Of a DNA stretch of 64,000 nt, positions 18,980-28,347 are shown piece after piece (positions within the stretch are counted from its first letter, which is position 1; every line of letters begins with the position of its first letter). The position numbers and the translations under genes are program-made. The notes under the pieces were generated by a model. That model saw only the letters and a program-made list of their open reading frames with translations. It was not told the DNA's origin and made no database searches. This DNA is from Methylobacter tundripaludum (GTDB lineage: Bacteria > Pseudomonadota > Gammaproteobacteria > Methylococcales > Methylomonadaceae): NCBI RefSeq assembly GCF_002934365.1, contig NZ_PTIY01000009.1, positions 1 through 64,000 of the forward strand, read 5' to 3'.

Positions 18980-19867
18980 TCAGGCATACGATGTCGGCAT
19001 TTTTTCCCTGAGTTTTAAAAATCGCTGATACCGCGTCATTGAAATATCCCTGTTTTCCGCAGCCGCACGCACCGCGCAGCCTTTATCAACCAGATGGCGG
19101 CAGTCCTTGAACTGGCATTTATCAATCAACGGCTGGAATTCGCGGTAGCCGTAAGCCAGTTGTTGTTCGGTCAGGCCTGCCAGCCCGAAGATGGCGACGC
19201 CGGGGCTGTCGATTAAATCGCCGCCTTCGGCCATGTGGTACAGCGTTGCGGCGGTGGTGGTGTGCCGCCCGTGTTTGGTGGTTGCCGAGATGGTGTTGGT
19301 TTTCAGTTCCTTGTCGGGAATAATCGCATTGGTCAGCGATGACTTACCGACGCCGGATTGCCCCGCTAGAATACTGACTTGATCTTTTAAGGCGCGTTTC
19401 AATTCATCCAGGCCAGAACTCTTCGCTGCGCTGACCCGGTACAGCGCGTAGCCCAGGTTGGTATAGTCCAGCAGTTCCTGTTCAATACCGGCCGATTGTG
19501 CCAGATCGGTTTTATTCAGCACCAGAGCCGCGTCGATATTGCGGTTTTCGCAAATCGCCAAGTATTGGTCTATCAGCAAGAAATCGCAATAAGGTTCGAC
19601 CGCAAAGACGACAAATACGGTGTCGATATTGGCGGCAACCGGGCGGGTCTTGCCGTTTCTGGACGGGCGCATCAACAGCGAACGCCGGGGCTGGATTTCT
19701 TCTATGCGGCCTTGGTCGGGCGAGGATTGCGTCCATAACACCCGGTCGCCGACTGCGACGGTTTCAAGCCGCCGCAGGGTTTGGCAAAGCACGATTTTGT
19801 CGCCGTGTTCAACCGCAATGCCCTGGCCTAGATGGGAGATGACCAGTCCTTCGATTAACTCAGACAC
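18980..19867 (-). CDS. rsgA: ribosome small subunit-dependent GTPase RsgA
   Basis: A 295-residue circularly permuted GTPase that assists late 30S maturation. An N-terminal OB fold (GDRVLWTQSSPDQGRIEE) precedes the permuted G motifs: G4 LNKTDL, then G1 GQSGVGKSSLTNAI, G3 DSPGV. The C-terminal zinc motif is CQFKDCRH followed by GCAVRAA (C-x4-C-x-H...C). Its start overlaps the Ste24 protease stop by 8 nt, so the two are cotranscribed. Confidence 0.96.
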   Translation of the reverse strand: MSELIEGLVISHLGQGIAVEHGDKIVLCQTLRRLETVAVGDRVLWTQSSPDQGRIEEIQPRRSLLMRPSRNGKTRPVAANIDTVFVVFAVEPYCDFLLIDQYLAICENRNIDAALVLNKTDLAQSAGIEQELLDYTNLGYALYRVSAAKSSGLDELKRALKDQVSILAGQSGVGKSSLTNAIIPDKELKTNTISATTKHGRHTTTAATLYHMAEGGDLIDSPGVAIFGLAGLTEQQLAYGYREFQPLIDKCQFKDCRHLVDKGCAVRAAAENRDISMTRYQRFLKLREKMPTSYA

Positions 19868-21107
19868 GTATTTTGGATTCTAAATTGGCGATACGGATAG
19901 CCGCAGGCGGGTGGCTGTAATGGAAAGCGGAATACAGTGGGTCCGGCGTCAAGGTGCTGGCGTTTTCTTCAAACAGCTTGACCAGCGCGCTGACCAGTTT
20001 TTCGGCTTTGGCGTTGTTTGACGCGAAATCATCGGCTTCAAATTCGAATTTGCGCTGAAAATAGGCGGTGATCGGCTGCATAAAAAAGGTAAACGACGAT
20101 GACACCAACATGAACAATAATAATGCGGCGGCGTGCGACGGCTGCTGTACGCCCAGGCCGTTGTAAAACCATGGCTGGTCGATCAGCCAGCCTAAAATCG
20201 CAAAGCTGATCAGCGTCATAACGGCATTGGCAACCAGCATCTTGATCGTGTGCTTGCACTTGAAGTGTCCCAGTTCGTGAGCCAGTATGGCTTCCAGCTC
20301 TTCATCCTCCAACGAGTTGACCAAGGTGTCGAAAAAGACGATACGTTTGTTGTTGCCGAGGCCGGTAAAGTAAGCGTTGCCGTGGCCTGAACGCTTGGAG
20401 CCGTCCATGATGAAGATGCCCTGGCTGCTGAAACCGCAGCGGGCAAGCAAACCCTGAATACGCTCTTTTAACGAGCCTTCTTCCATCGGGGTGAATTTAT
20501 TAAATAACGGCGCGATCACGGTAGGGAACAGCCAGCTCATCAACAGCGCAAAGCCCATCAAGATGCCCCAGGCCCACAACCACCACAGCGAGCCGATGCT
20601 GTCCATGACCCACAGGATTAAAGCCAGCAACGGCATGCCGATCGCGGCGATCAAAACCAGTTGCAGCAGTTGGTCCTTGATGAATTGCTGCGGGGTGCTT
20701 TTGTTAAAACCGAATTTTTCCTCAATCACAAACGTTTGGTAGACGCTGCTGGGGATTTCAACCAGCGTCATGACCAGGAACACGCTGCCTACAGCCACCA
20801 AACCCGCCATCAACGGGCTGGAAATTATCGATGCCCAAAATTCAAAAGCGAAATTAATCCCGCCGCCGAGAGTCATCACTAACAGCAGGATAACGCCGAT
20901 GAGGCTGTCTATATCGCCCAGCCTGCTTTTTTCCAGCGTGTAGTCGGCCGCTTTTTGATGGGCTTCCAGCGAGACGGTGTTTTTGAACGCTTCGGGCACC
21001 GCTGATCGGTGTTTGGCAACATAATTGGCGTGTCGCTTAGCCAGCCAAAACTGGACTGAAAAAGAAAGGGTTAGCGCGATTAAAAAGACGATGGTAAAGC
21101 TGTTCAT
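19860..21107 (-). CDS. M48 family metalloprotease, Ste24/CAAX-protease type
   Basis: A 415-residue multi-pass membrane zinc protease. The active-site motif is ILAHELGHFKCKH (HExxH) near residue 280, with the third ligand Glu in KFEFEADDFAS. Several hydrophobic segments precede and follow it, as in Ste24 (CAAX prenyl protease 1). In bacteria, which lack CAAX substrates, the role is probably membrane-protein quality control. It is upstream of rsgA and divergent from orn (87 nt apart), so both promoters should lie in 21108-21194. Confidence 0.92.
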   Translation of the reverse strand: MNSFTIVFLIALTLSFSVQFWLAKRHANYVAKHRSAVPEAFKNTVSLEAHQKAADYTLEKSRLGDIDSLIGVILLLVMTLGGGINFAFEFWASIISSPLMAGLVAVGSVFLVMTLVEIPSSVYQTFVIEEKFGFNKSTPQQFIKDQLLQLVLIAAIGMPLLALILWVMDSIGSLWWLWAWGILMGFALLMSWLFPTVIAPLFNKFTPMEEGSLKERIQGLLARCGFSSQGIFIMDGSKRSGHGNAYFTGLGNNKRIVFFDTLVNSLEDEELEAILAHELGHFKCKHTIKMLVANAVMTLISFAILGWLIDQPWFYNGLGVQQPSHAAALLLFMLVSSSFTFFMQPITAYFQRKFEFEADDFASNNAKAEKLVSALVKLFEENASTLTPDPLYSAFHYSHPPAAIRIANLESKIRV

Positions 21108-21194
21108 GAGCCGGATTCTTCAAAGTTTAAGGTTAGACGTACAGATTAGCCAATGCTACACTAACCGCCCCCTTATATACAATGGAATCGACAA

Positions 21195-21740
21195 ATGGCG
21201 CAGGACCCATCGCATCTTATCTGGATAGACCTCGAAATGACCGGGCTGGACCCTGACAGCGATCTGATTATCGAGATTGCTACGATTATTACCGATAAAG
21301 ATTTGAATATTCTGGCCCAAGGTCCGGTGTTGGCTGTGCATCAGTCCGATGCGGCGTTGGCGGCAATGGACGAGTGGAACCAGCAGCACCACGGACAATC
21401 CGGCTTAATCGAACGGGTCAAAGCCTCCACTATCGATACCGCGGAAGCGGAACGGCAAACGCTTGAATTTTTAAAGCAATGGGTGCCGGAAAATACCTCG
21501 CCGATCTGCGGCAACAGCATCGGCCAGGACAGACGCTTTTTGTACCGTTACATGCCTAAGCTGGAAGCGTATTTTCATTACCGCAATATCGATGTTTCAA
21601 CGGTTAAAGAGCTGGCCGCCCGATGGGCGCCGCAGGTAAAAGACGGTTTTCAAAAAGCGTCCTCGCATCAGGCCTTGGACGATATTATCGAGTCGATTGA
21701 AGAGCTGCGTTATTACCGCGAGCACTTCATCAGGTTTTAA
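21195..21740 (+). CDS. orn: oligoribonuclease
   Basis: A 181-residue DEDDh exonuclease degrading 2-5 nt RNAs and pGpG. Motifs: Exo [13 protein letters not shown], Exo [12 protein letters not shown], Exo [14 protein letters not shown] (H and D). Length and start match E. coli Orn. The CrcB-like gene begins 3 nt after the stop. Confidence 0.97.
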   Translation: MAQDPSHLIWIDLEMTGLDPDSDLIIEIATIITDKDLNILAQGPVLAVHQSDAALAAMDEWNQQHHGQSGLIERVKASTIDTAEAERQTLEFLKQWVPENTSPICGNSIGQDRRFLYRYMPKLEAYFHYRNIDVSTVKELAARWAPQVKDGFQKASSHQALDDIIESIEELRYYREHFIRF

Positions 21741-21743
21741 CTT

Positions 21744-22451
21744 ATGAACCAGATCCTTGCTGTTGCGCTGGGCGGATCGTTCGGAGCGGTGATTCGCTTC
21801 CTGGTGTCATCGGGTATTTACCAGTGGCTGGGGCGCGGCTTTCCGTATGGCACCTTAGTCGTCAACGTGATCGGTTCGTTTATGCTCGGCTTGCTGACCG
21901 AATCGCTGATGCAGCAACGCATCACCATCACCTTCGAATACAGGGCGGCCATTTTGGTCGGTTTTATCGGCGCGTTTACCACTTTCTCCACGTTTTCCTT
22001 GGAAACGTTTTATCTGATAGAGCAGGGCAATTTAACCAAAGCGGCGCTGAATATATTCACCAGCGTTACGGCCTGCATAGTGGCGATCTGGATCGGCTTG
22101 CTGTGCGGCAGAGGGCTGTTTTATTATGCGGGCGGCGTTATCCAATGGTCGGACGGCATGATTCCTTATGCGTTGATGACCATTAACGCGATAGGCGCGT
22201 TTTTGATCGGCATCATCGCGACTATTTTATTGCAGAAAGTGGCGCTGGCCGTGGAATACCGCGTCGTATTGACCGTGGTCTTGGTGGGCGTCTTTTTAAC
22301 TCTATCCGGCTTATATCTGCTGCTGTATTTGGTGGAGCATGGCTATTCATTCGATGCCAATTTGAATTTAATGCTGGGCACGTTTGTAGGCAATGGCCTG
22401 ATTTGTGTTTTGGTGATTTGGATGGGCTTGCTGGTGGGTAGGCAGATTTGA
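21744..22451 (+). CDS. tandem CrcB/Fluc fluoride channel protein with degenerate second half
   Basis: A 235-residue protein, nearly twice the usual 120-130. Residues 1-125 are a standard four-TM Fluc: GGSFGAVIRFL, the pore Asn in VVNVIGSFMLG, and the TM3 break GFIGAFTTFSTFSLETF. Residues 138-235 repeat it from TM2 on: TINAIGAFLIG aligns with VVNVIGSFMLG, and VEYRVVLTVVLVGVFLTLSG with FEYRAAILVGFIGAFTTFST. The second copy lacks TM1, and its TTFSTF sodium-site signature is lost (LTLSGLY). Four plus three TMs would put the second copy in inverted orientation, mimicking the antiparallel Fluc dimer. Fluoride export is the family function; it is untested here. No fluoride riboswitch is visible upstream. 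Confidence 0.85.
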   Translation: MNQILAVALGGSFGAVIRFLVSSGIYQWLGRGFPYGTLVVNVIGSFMLGLLTESLMQQRITITFEYRAAILVGFIGAFTTFSTFSLETFYLIEQGNLTKAALNIFTSVTACIVAIWIGLLCGRGLFYYAGGVIQWSDGMIPYALMTINAIGAFLIGIIATILLQKVALAVEYRVVLTVVLVGVFLTLSGLYLLLYLVEHGYSFDANLNLMLGTFVGNGLICVLVIWMGLLVGRQI

Positions 22452-22515
22452 GAGGCGAAAGGCAAAGGGCTAAAGGCACATGCTTTTTTCGCCCTTTGCC
22501 TTTCGTCTTTCGCCT
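22452..22515. repeat. hairpin repeat family B, copy 1
   Basis: Arm GAGGCGAAAGGCAAAGGGC (22452-22470) faces 22491-22515, whose reverse complement is the same sequence with a 7-nt insert (extra GACGAAA). It lies between the CrcB-like gene and serS. A related copy is at 31378-31460; both are built from GGCGAA(A)GG-type units. Confidence 0.8.
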
Positions 22516-22535
22516 CATATATATTTTAATTTTAA

Positions 22536-23822
<1,287 letters not shown>

Positions 23823-23870
23823 CCGTGGCATGCAGCTTTTGAGCTTTCAACTTAACACAGGAGACAGTTT

Positions 23871-23955
23871 AAGGTTAAGCCGTTCGTGGTGAGCTTGTCG
23901 AACCATGAACGGCTTAACCTTCCACTCTTCGACAAGTTCAGGGTGAATGGTTAAG
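23871..23955. repeat. compound inverted repeat, family C
   Basis: A perfect 15-bp inverted repeat AAGGTTAAGCCGTTC (23871-23885 against 23907-23921) encloses GAGCTTGTCGAAC, which is partly complementary to TTCGACAAGTTCAGGG at 23929-23944. The CTTCGACAAG(C/T)TCAGG core is a common dispersed bacterial repeat from memory; a diverged relative lies inside the DUF4390 gene at 37129-37177. Confidence 0.75.
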
Positions 23956-23995
23956 CTTTGCCACTTGTCAATATTTAAAAATTGAGGCTAACACC

Positions 23996-24244
23996 ATGAA
24001 TACAGCAGAAAAGATTTATCAGGGTGTACAGGATTTTCCAGAGCCGTTGGCTTTAGAAGTTTTGCATTTTGTCGAGTTTTTAAGACTTAAAAATCAACCC
24101 TCAATAAACCAGGAATTAGAGCAAAAAATTCAGCAGGGAATTAATCAGTCTGACAGCGATTTGGGGATTACAGTAGACGATGAGTATGTTGATAAGTTAA
24201 ACCAACGGGTTCAGCAACGGCTTGATGTATCCCGGACAAACTGA
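23996..24244 (+). CDS. DUF2281-type antitoxin-like protein
   Basis: An 82-residue protein. Residues 1-35 (NTAEKIYQGVQDFPEPLALE then VLHFVEFLRLK) match the DUF2281/VapB-like N-terminal pattern of putative antitoxins that precede PIN or ParE toxins. The TGA stop overlaps an ATG (TGATG at 24242-24246), the arrangement expected for a coupled toxin gene, but only a 14-codon reading frame follows. The role as an orphan antitoxin is inferred from family and context. Confidence 0.72.
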   Translation: MNTAEKIYQGVQDFPEPLALEVLHFVEFLRLKNQPSINQELEQKIQQGINQSDSDLGITVDDEYVDKLNQRVQQRLDVSRTN

Positions 24245-24288
24245 TGGCGTATCAAGTCATCAAGCTGATGAAGAGCAAGAAGAATTAG
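24244..24288 (+). pseudogene. 14-codon stub in the toxin position
   Basis: ATG at 24244 overlaps the antitoxin stop and opens a frame MAYQVIKLMKSKKN followed by TAG. MAYxV is a common start of RelE/ParE-like toxins. The methyltransferase gene begins 22 nt later, so the toxin body may have been deleted when the restriction-modification genes arrived. It could also be a chance frame. Confidence 0.35.
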
Positions 24289-24310
24289 GCCGTAAAAAGG
24301 AGTCGTATAA

Positions 24311-25786
24311 TTGTTAACAGCGGTTGAACAAACAAGATTGAGGGTGTCAAAAAATACCGAGGCGAAACGAAAATCGCAACTCGGTCAATTTCTCACGCCC
24401 GCTAGAACGGCTCAGTTTATGGCCGGTTTGTTTATATCGAAAGACAGCCTTGACTGTCGTTTGCTTGATGCCGGTGCCGGCATTGGTTCGCTTTCAAGCG
24501 CATTTCTTGAGCGGTGTATTGCTGATGAATTGACTTTTAGAAAGGTAGAAGTAACTGCCTTCGAACTAGACAACCTTATCCACGAAGAATTAAATGACTT
24601 GCTTTCAAGCTACAAGAACAGACTGCCGCTTGCCTATGAAATATTGGGTAACGACTTTATTGAGCAGGCTGTCAATAGAATACAATTTGATTTTGGCAAT
24701 GGATTTACTCACGCAATCCTAAACCCACCCTATAAAAAAATCAGTAGCAATTCCCGCTACCGCCTATTGCTTCGACAGGTAGGGATTGAGACAGTAAATC
24801 TCTATTCCGCTTTTGTCGCCTTGGCTCTGGCAATGATGGAGCCGGGTGCGCAGATCGTTGCGATCATTCCGCGTAGCTTCTGCAATGGGCCGTATTACCG
24901 GCCTTTTCGCGACTTTATACTTGAGCGGGCTGCAATTCGACGCATACATCTGTTCGGCTCGCGTAGCAAGGCATTCAAGGATGATGATGTGCTGCAGGAG
25001 AATATTATTGTGTTGCTTGAGCGTGATGGGCAGCAAGGTGACGTGACGGTGACTACATCGACCGATGACAGTTTCGCTGACCTCATAACACATACGCATC
25101 CATTTGACCGGATCGTGTTTCCCGACGATTCAGAACGTTTTATTCATGTACCGACTTCGCCAGAGCGCAACGTCATCGAACTTTCAAATGCAATTCACTG
25201 TTCGTTGGATGACGTTGGCATCAAGGTGTCGACAGGGCCGGTTGTCGATTTTCGGTTGAAAGAGTATCTCCGTGATATGCCGGAACCGGACACTGTGCCG
25301 CTGTTGTACCCCGCGCACTTTGCCGGGCAAAATATCGAATGGCCGAAATTTGGCATCAAAAAGCCAAATGCTATCCAGCGTAATTCCGAGACGGAAAAGT
25401 GGCTGTATCCGAATGGTTTCTATTGCGTGGTTCGTCGTTTTTCATCGAAGGAAGAAAAACGGCGAATCGTTGCCAGCGTTGTGCAGCCGGCAACTTTTGG
25501 CGATGCCCAAATGTTGGGTTTAGAGAACCATCTGAACGTGTATCACGAGAACAGGCATGGCTTGCCGGAAGCTCTTGCGCGTGGTTTGGCTGTATACCTC
25601 AACATGACCGGCGTTGATGAAAACTTCCGCCGTTCGAGCGGGCATACCCAAGTTAATGCCACCGATCTTAAGATGATGAAGTACCCAAGTCGGAAGGTGC
25701 TGATTGCGCTTGGGGAATGGGCAAAGCGCTGCGGCGAGCCTACGCAGAACATGATCGATGAGCAATTGGATAAGTTGAGCTCATGA
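24311..25786 (+). CDS. BsuBI/PstI-type adenine-N6 DNA methyltransferase
   Basis: A 491-residue class I methyltransferase. Motif I LLDAGAGIGSLSSAFL binds S-adenosylmethionine; motif IV NPPYKK is the adenine-flipping catalytic site. SQLGQFLTPARTAQFMAGLF at the N-terminus is typical of this group. The start is TTG at 24311, chosen because AAAAAGGAG lies 8-13 nt upstream. It overlaps the endonuclease gene by ATGA (25783-25786). By homology the site is probably CTGCAG, protecting the A; a CTGCAG occurs inside this gene at 24992. Confidence 0.9.
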   Translation: MLTAVEQTRLRVSKNTEAKRKSQLGQFLTPARTAQFMAGLFISKDSLDCRLLDAGAGIGSLSSAFLERCIADELTFRKVEVTAFELDNLIHEELNDLLSSYKNRLPLAYEILGNDFIEQAVNRIQFDFGNGFTHAILNPPYKKISSNSRYRLLLRQVGIETVNLYSAFVALALAMMEPGAQIVAIIPRSFCNGPYYRPFRDFILERAAIRRIHLFGSRSKAFKDDDVLQENIIVLLERDGQQGDVTVTTSTDDSFADLITHTHPFDRIVFPDDSERFIHVPTSPERNVIELSNAIHCSLDDVGIKVSTGPVVDFRLKEYLRDMPEPDTVPLLYPAHFAGQNIEWPKFGIKKPNAIQRNSETEKWLYPNGFYCVVRRFSSKEEKRRIVASVVQPATFGDAQMLGLENHLNVYHENRHGLPEALARGLAVYLNMTGVDENFRRSSGHTQVNATDLKMMKYPSRKVLIALGEWAKRCGEPTQNMIDEQLDKLSS

Positions 25787-26736
25787 CGGCAAAAAATAAC
25801 AGGCATATCGGCGAGGCTCATAATATCCTCATTTCTCTTGGTTTACCGCGTGCGCAACAGAACGAACGATCTGCGTTGTGTCTGCTGGCAATGCTGAATC
25901 TGGTTCCCGGCAAGTCGTGGGTGCAGGCTGAAAATCCGCTTGTCGGTATCACTCCAATCATGGATTGGTCGCGTGAGCATTACGGCAAGGATTATGCCCC
26001 AAACTCACGAGAGACGTTTCGACGCCAGACAATGCACCAGTTCGTTGATGCTGGGATCTCTCTCTATAATCCTGACAAGCCGGATCGACCGGTGAATAGT
26101 CCAAAGGCTGTTTATCAGGTCGCCCCCGCTGTACTGACGCTATTGCGTAGTTTTGGCACAGCCCAATGGCACGACAATCTGGCGACTTACCTATCTTTGA
26201 ACCAGACGCTGGCGGCAAAGTACGCAATGGAGCGCGAGCAAAACCGCATCCCGATGCAGGTTGCACCGGGTAAGGAAATTACCCTCAGTCCGGGTGTGCA
26301 TAGTGAGCTGATCCGCGCCATCGTGGAAGACTTTGCCCCGCGCTTTGCGCCCGGTAGTGTGTTGATCTATGCCGGTGACACTGGCGACAAGTGGGGATAC
26401 TTCGATGCGGTCTTGCTGGCCGAGTTGGGTGTTGATGTCGATTCACACGGCAAGATGCCTGATGTGGTATTCCACTTCGTCGAGAAAAATTGGTTATTAC
26501 TGGTGGAGTCTGTCACAAGTCACGGGCCGGTTGATGGCAAGCGTCATGCGGAGCTGGCGCAGCTGTTCGCCGGATCAACTGCTGGACTTGTCTATGTGAC
26601 CGCTTTTCCCAATAGGACGATCATGGGTCGTTATCTTAGCGAAATCGCATGGGAAACCGAAGTGTGGGTGGCGGACGCACCGTCGCATCTTATTCATTTT
26701 AACGGTGTGCGTTTTCTTGGGCCGTATATTTCCTAG
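25783..26736 (+). CDS. BsuBI/PstI family type II restriction endonuclease
   Basis: A 317-residue endonuclease. Residues 1-150 form the helix-rich N-terminal domain (MLNLVPGKSWVQAENPLVGI); the C-terminal domain carries IYAGDTGDKW, MPDVVFHF and LLLVESVTSHGPVDGKR, spaced like the catalytic D...(E/D)xK-type core of PstI. PstI and BsuBI cut CTGCAG, leaving 3' overhangs. The start overlaps the methyltransferase stop (ATGA), so the two are coupled and form a complete restriction-modification unit. Both reading frames are intact. Confidence 0.9.
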   Translation: MTAKNNRHIGEAHNILISLGLPRAQQNERSALCLLAMLNLVPGKSWVQAENPLVGITPIMDWSREHYGKDYAPNSRETFRRQTMHQFVDAGISLYNPDKPDRPVNSPKAVYQVAPAVLTLLRSFGTAQWHDNLATYLSLNQTLAAKYAMEREQNRIPMQVAPGKEITLSPGVHSELIRAIVEDFAPRFAPGSVLIYAGDTGDKWGYFDAVLLAELGVDVDSHGKMPDVVFHFVEKNWLLLVESVTSHGPVDGKRHAELAQLFAGSTAGLVYVTAFPNRTIMGRYLSEIAWETEVWVADAPSHLIHFNGVRFLGPYIS

Positions 26737-26829
26737 TTTTCACGTATCGTGTATGGAAACAGGATGTAGTGTTTGTCTATGATGGTATTATCCTCACAGA
26801 CAACAGCAAGCTTGTTATATGACCTACTT

Positions 26830-26848
26830 TGGTATATTTTCTATACCA
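26830..26848. promoter_or_regulatory. palindromic operator in front of brnT
   Basis: TGGTATA-N5-TATACCA is a perfect 7-bp inverted repeat whose right arm ends at the A of the brnT ATG. BrnA-type ribbon-helix-helix antitoxins autorepress their operons in known cases, so this is a likely operator; the TATA-like core could overlap a -10 region or start of a short-leader message. Confidence 0.6.
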
Positions 26849-27111
26849 TGATTAAATTTGAATTTGATGAAAACAAGAGTCACTCAAATCTTGAAAAGCA
26901 TGGTATTGATTTTGTGGATGCTCAGCAGCTTTGGGATGATGCTGATTTGCTTGAGATCCCGGCAAAAACAGCAGATGAACCACGTTTCTTGGTTATTGGC
27001 ATGATTACCGGAAAACATTGGTCTGGCGTGATTACATACCGAAATGATTGCATAAGAATTGTGTCCGTTCGCCGGTCACGAAAAGAAGAGGTAGTCTTAT
27101 ATGAAAGCTGA
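26848..27111 (+). CDS. brnT: BrnT-family toxin
   Basis: An 87-residue BrnT protein. Known BrnT is a RelE-fold ribonuclease toxin. Family blocks visible: MIKFEFDENKSHSNLEKHGI, FVDAQQLWDD, EPRFLVIGMI, WSGVITYRNDCIRIVSVRRS and EE near the end. The ATG at 26848 gives the usual start; a longer reading from 26773 lacks homology. It overlaps brnA by 11 nt, toxin first as in the Brucella system. Confidence 0.88.
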   Translation: MIKFEFDENKSHSNLEKHGIDFVDAQQLWDDADLLEIPAKTADEPRFLVIGMITGKHWSGVITYRNDCIRIVSVRRSRKEEVVLYES

Positions 27112-27355
27112 TGAATTCGATAAAAAATTTGATGAGGGTGGCGATATTCTGGATGCTTTGGACTTATCCAAAGCAAAGAGAACTATGCACGATCAGAAGC
27201 GTGTGAATGTTGACTTTCCCGCTTGGATGATCGAATCCTTAGATAAAGAAGCCGACCGGATCGGTGTGACGCGTCAGTCCATCATAAAAGTATGGTTAGC
27301 TGAGCGCCTTGAAGAATTGGCGGCTAACAAAGCATTGCAACAAGCAAGTCGCTGA
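27101..27355 (+). CDS. brnA: BrnA-like ribbon-helix-helix antitoxin
   Basis: An 84-residue protein. An N-terminal acidic, probably toxin-neutralising segment (MKADEFDKKFDEGGDILDAL) leads to a CopG/RHH domain: KRVNVDFPAWMIESLDKEAD, then GVTRQSIIKVWLAERL. The overlap with brnT and the palindrome upstream of brnT support an autoregulated toxin-antitoxin pair. It could be called simply a CopG-family antitoxin. Confidence 0.85.
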   Translation: MKADEFDKKFDEGGDILDALDLSKAKRTMHDQKRVNVDFPAWMIESLDKEADRIGVTRQSIIKVWLAERLEELAANKALQQASR

Positions 27356-27419
27356 GTTTATTGCTTTATCACTCCAACTCAGGAGCGATGTAAAACTCCG
27401 AGCGATTGCGTCTGTCGAA

Positions 27420-27983
27420 TCAACGCAACCGCGTCCCGCTCATCGCATCGTAAATAGCGGTTTCCTGTGCCAGCTCGCCGACTTTGCCGTGAACGATAAA
27501 AATATCGGCATCGGCATCGGCAAAGGTTTTTAGCAACTTTCTCGATTCTTTGATGGCGGGCCGGGTCGTCGGGTTGGCGCTGGTGGATACCAGCGGGCTG
27601 CCGAATTGGGCGCACAAGTCTCGGGCCACAGGGTGATTGGTTACTCTGACGGCCAGGGATTTATGTTCGCCTTTAAGCCATTTCGGAACCCAGGGCTGGG
27701 CCGGAATAACCCAGGTCACAGGGCCGGGCCAAGTGGGGGTTATGCGGTCGATGATGGTTTGGTTTAAGACGAGGTAGGGCCGCAGTTGCTCCAGGGATGA
27801 GGCGATCAGTATCAGGCCTTTCTCTATCGGGCGTTGTTTGATGTCGAGCAGGGCCATGACCGCCGCTTCGTTGAGCGGGTCGCAGCCTAAGCCGTAGACG
27901 GCTTCCGTGGGGTAAGCGATCACTGCTCCGGCTTTGAGATGGCGGACGGCGTTTTTTATTTTGAACAGGGAGTGGTAGGGCAT
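27420..27983 (-). CDS. tsaC: threonylcarbamoyl-AMP synthase TsaC
   Basis: A 187-residue YrdC-fold enzyme making threonylcarbamoyl-AMP from Thr, bicarbonate and ATP for the t6A37 modification of tRNAs. Landmarks: GAVIAYPTEAVYGLGCDP, IKQRPIEKGLILIA (KR..K nucleotide site), WPGPVTWVIPA, LAVRVTNHPVA and SPLVSTSANPT. No C-terminal Sua5 domain, so TsaC rather than Sua5. In many gammaproteobacteria it lies beside topA/smg/dprA; here the HEPN/MNT pair and a MITE sit between them. Confidence 0.95.
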   Translation of the reverse strand: MPYHSLFKIKNAVRHLKAGAVIAYPTEAVYGLGCDPLNEAAVMALLDIKQRPIEKGLILIASSLEQLRPYLVLNQTIIDRITPTWPGPVTWVIPAQPWVPKWLKGEHKSLAVRVTNHPVARDLCAQFGSPLVSTSANPTTRPAIKESRKLLKTFADADADIFIVHGKVGELAQETAIYDAMSGTRLR

Positions 27984-28029
27984 TTTTTAGTTTACCGGGG
28001 CTAAGTTGCTTTTGCTTTGAACTTATTCA

Positions 28030-28347
28030 TCACGCCATCAGTGCCTCATTCAATTCGCCGCGCCGATAAATCACTACCCCGACGCGATCAATATGCGCCT
28101 TTAAGTCTTCATGTTTCAGGCTTTCGTAATGCGTTACGTCAAACAGGTAAGGGGTGGGCAGGTTGTCCAGTGCTTCGAGCAAGTCCGCCGAGCAGTCGGT
28201 AGGGCTGCTGAAGGCCAGGTCGATGTCGGAGCCTCGTTCATAATTGCCTTTGGCGCGAGAGCCGTAAATCTTGACCCAAACAATTTCCGGATATCGCTGC
28301 AAGCAAGCCTGAATAGCCGCCAGAGTCTCCGCGCTTAAACCGAACAT
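28030..28347 (-). CDS. mntA: MNT-domain nucleotidyltransferase antitoxin
   Basis: A 105-residue minimal nucleotidyltransferase. The motif KIYGSRAKGNYERGSDIDLA contains GSRAKG...DxD, intact for metal and ATP binding. In characterised HEPN/MNT systems the MNT protein inactivates the HEPN RNase by adding AMP to its tyrosine. The ATG at 28347 shares its A with the HEPN stop (TGATG). Its last codons (LNEALMA) resemble those of the relic upstream of the HEPN gene. Confidence 0.88.
   Translation of the reverse strand: MFGLSAETLAAIQACLQRYPEIVWVKIYGSRAKGNYERGSDIDLAFSSPTDCSADLLEALDNLPTPYLFDVTHYESLKHEDLKAHIDRVGVVIYRRGELNEALMA

Noticed and set aside
21700..21743. Fluoride riboswitch before the CrcB-like gene
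   Set aside because: Only 3 nt separate orn and this gene, leaving no room, and no motif is visible in the end of orn.
24244..24310. Active toxin partner for the DUF2281 protein
   Set aside because: Only 14 codons remain; listed as a possible relic instead.
24311..26736. Inactive or decayed restriction-modification system
   Set aside because: Both frames are intact, the methyltransferase has motifs I and IV, and CTGCAG sites exist in the window (for example 24992), as expected if they are methylated.
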